From Dehalococcoidia bacterium (GTDB lineage Bacteria > Chloroflexota > Dehalococcoidia > Lucifugimonadales > UBA3495): DNA of 13,109 bases. The translations under genes were made by a program, and so were the position numbers. The stretch is taken from the NCBI GenBank assembly GCA_022823105.1, contig JAJDXU010000246.1, positions 1-13,109 of the forward strand. The letters run 5' to 3'. This document shows, in pieces, positions 12,380 through 13,109 of the stretch. The notes below the pieces were generated by a model, which was not told the origin of the DNA, did not search any database, and was given only the letters and a program-made list of their open reading frames with translations. The first letter of the stretch is position 1. Every line of letters begins with the position of its first letter.

Positions 12380-13109
12380 ATGAAAGTCTCTTTTTTCCAC
12401 CTCATGCCCTACCAGGATTTGCCGGACGACTTCGCCGAGCAACATCATTCGGCGTGGGTTGACCTCCCCAATGAGAATTTTGACCCCGCGAAGGGCAACG
12501 AGTATTACGCACAATACATCGACCAACTGCGTTACGCCGACGAGGTTGGATTTGACGGCATTTGCGTCAATGAGCACCATAACAACGCGTACGGGATCAT
12601 GCCGTCGCCGAACCTGATTGCGTCGGTGTTGGCCAACAGCACCAACAATGGCGCGGTGATAGTGCTGGGCAACAGCCTGGCCCTCTACAACCCGCCGGTG
12701 AGGGTGGCCGAGGAAATGGCGATGATCGACGTGATTTCCGGCGGGCGGCTGGTGGCAGGATTCCCAGTCGGCACTTCCATGGATACCACGTTCTCCTACG
12801 GGCAGGTGCCCATCACCCTGCGGGACCGGCACACCGAAGCGCACGACGTGGTGATGCAAGCCTGGACGCAGCGCCATCCCACCATCTTCAACGGCAAGTA
12901 CAACAAGCTCCGCTACATCAGCATCTGGCCGCGGCCGATGCAGGAGCCGCATCCCCCCGTATGGGTCCCAGGATCTGGGAGCCTGGAGACGTGGGACTGG
13001 GTCCTAGACCGGGATTACGTGTACTGCTATTTGTCGTACTACGGCTACCTGCGCGGCCACAATATCGTCAAGGGCTACTGGGAACGGGTCGCCGAGCGCG
13101 GGATAGATG
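12380..13109 (+). CDS. LLM-class (luciferase-like) flavin-dependent oxidoreductase, C-terminus cut by window end
   Basis: The window holds 243 residues from the ATG at 12380; the frame is open to the edge, so roughly 100 or more residues are missing (usual length 340-400). Landmarks of the bacterial luciferase-like TIM barrel are YADEVGFDGICVNEHHNN (52-69), PSPNLIASVLA, the strand GAVIVLGNSLALYNPPVRVAEE, IDVISGGRLVAGFPVGTS, and later PHPPVWVPGSGS in the phosphate-binding area. Such enzymes use FMNH2 or coenzyme F420 to oxidise organic substrates. Cofactor choice and substrate cannot be told here. GAGGA (12366-12370) lies 9 nt before the start. Crotonase-family and hydrolase genes just upstream suggest catabolism of organic acids or related compounds. 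Confidence 0.9.
   Translation, partial: MKVSFFHLMPYQDLPDDFAEQHHSAWVDLPNENFDPAKGNEYYAQYIDQLRYADEVGFDGICVNEHHNNAYGIMPSPNLIASVLANSTNNGAVIVLGNSLALYNPPVRVAEEMAMIDVISGGRLVAGFPVGTSMDTTFSYGQVPITLRDRHTEAHDVVMQAWTQRHPTIFNGKYNKLRYISIWPRPMQEPHPPVWVPGSGSLETWDWVLDRDYVYCYLSYYGYLRGHNIVKGYWERVAERGID

Noticed and set aside
1..13109. CRISPR arrays, insertion sequences, integrase or tRNA attachment sites
   Set aside because: No regularly spaced repeats, transposase motifs or tRNA-like cloverleaf segments were seen.

Overview
This 13.1-kb, GC-rich bacterial window is dominated by a respiratory complex I (nuo) operon read on the minus strand, from about 6855 leftward past position 1. Gene order is nuoA-B-C, two small HicB-like genes, nuoD-H, a Uma2-family nuclease-like gene, nuoI, a small twin Cys/His-motif gene, nuoJ and nuoK (cut by the window edge). 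No nuoE, nuoF or nuoG lies between nuoD and nuoH, so the NADH-oxidising module is not encoded at this locus. The operon has its own promoter candidate (TTGACA, 17-bp spacer, TACGAT at 6862-6890), just downstream of the preceding gene. Genes are tightly packed: nuoA/nuoB, nuoB/nuoC and nuoD/nuoH overlap. Many starts are GTG or TTG.

Upstream of nuo on the same strand are three more genes: a TolB-like beta-propeller lipoprotein candidate (8891-9934), a flavin-reductase-like FMN-binding protein (8232-8852), and a two-domain protein joining a degenerate CinA/PncC-like domain to an HxGH nucleotidylyltransferase (6892-8034). A 233-bp divergent control region (9935-10167) separates these from the plus-strand genes.

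The plus strand carries a HIT-domain protein (10168-10527), an enoyl-CoA hydratase/isomerase-family protein (10582-11370), an alpha/beta hydrolase (11431-12273) and the first 243 residues of a luciferase-like (LLM) flavin-dependent oxidoreductase (12380 to the window end). A perfect 10-bp hairpin and an extended -10 element sit between the last two. These look like an accessory or catabolic set acting on CoA-linked and other organic substrates.

Taxonomy is inference only. The EFG-less nuo cluster, a Uma2-family gene, an LLM oxidoreductase beside crotonase and hydrolase genes, and high GC would fit Chloroflexota, perhaps a SAR202 or Dehalococcoidia-like lineage. No rRNA or other marker here settles it. 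No tRNA, rRNA, insertion sequence, CRISPR array or phage gene was seen.
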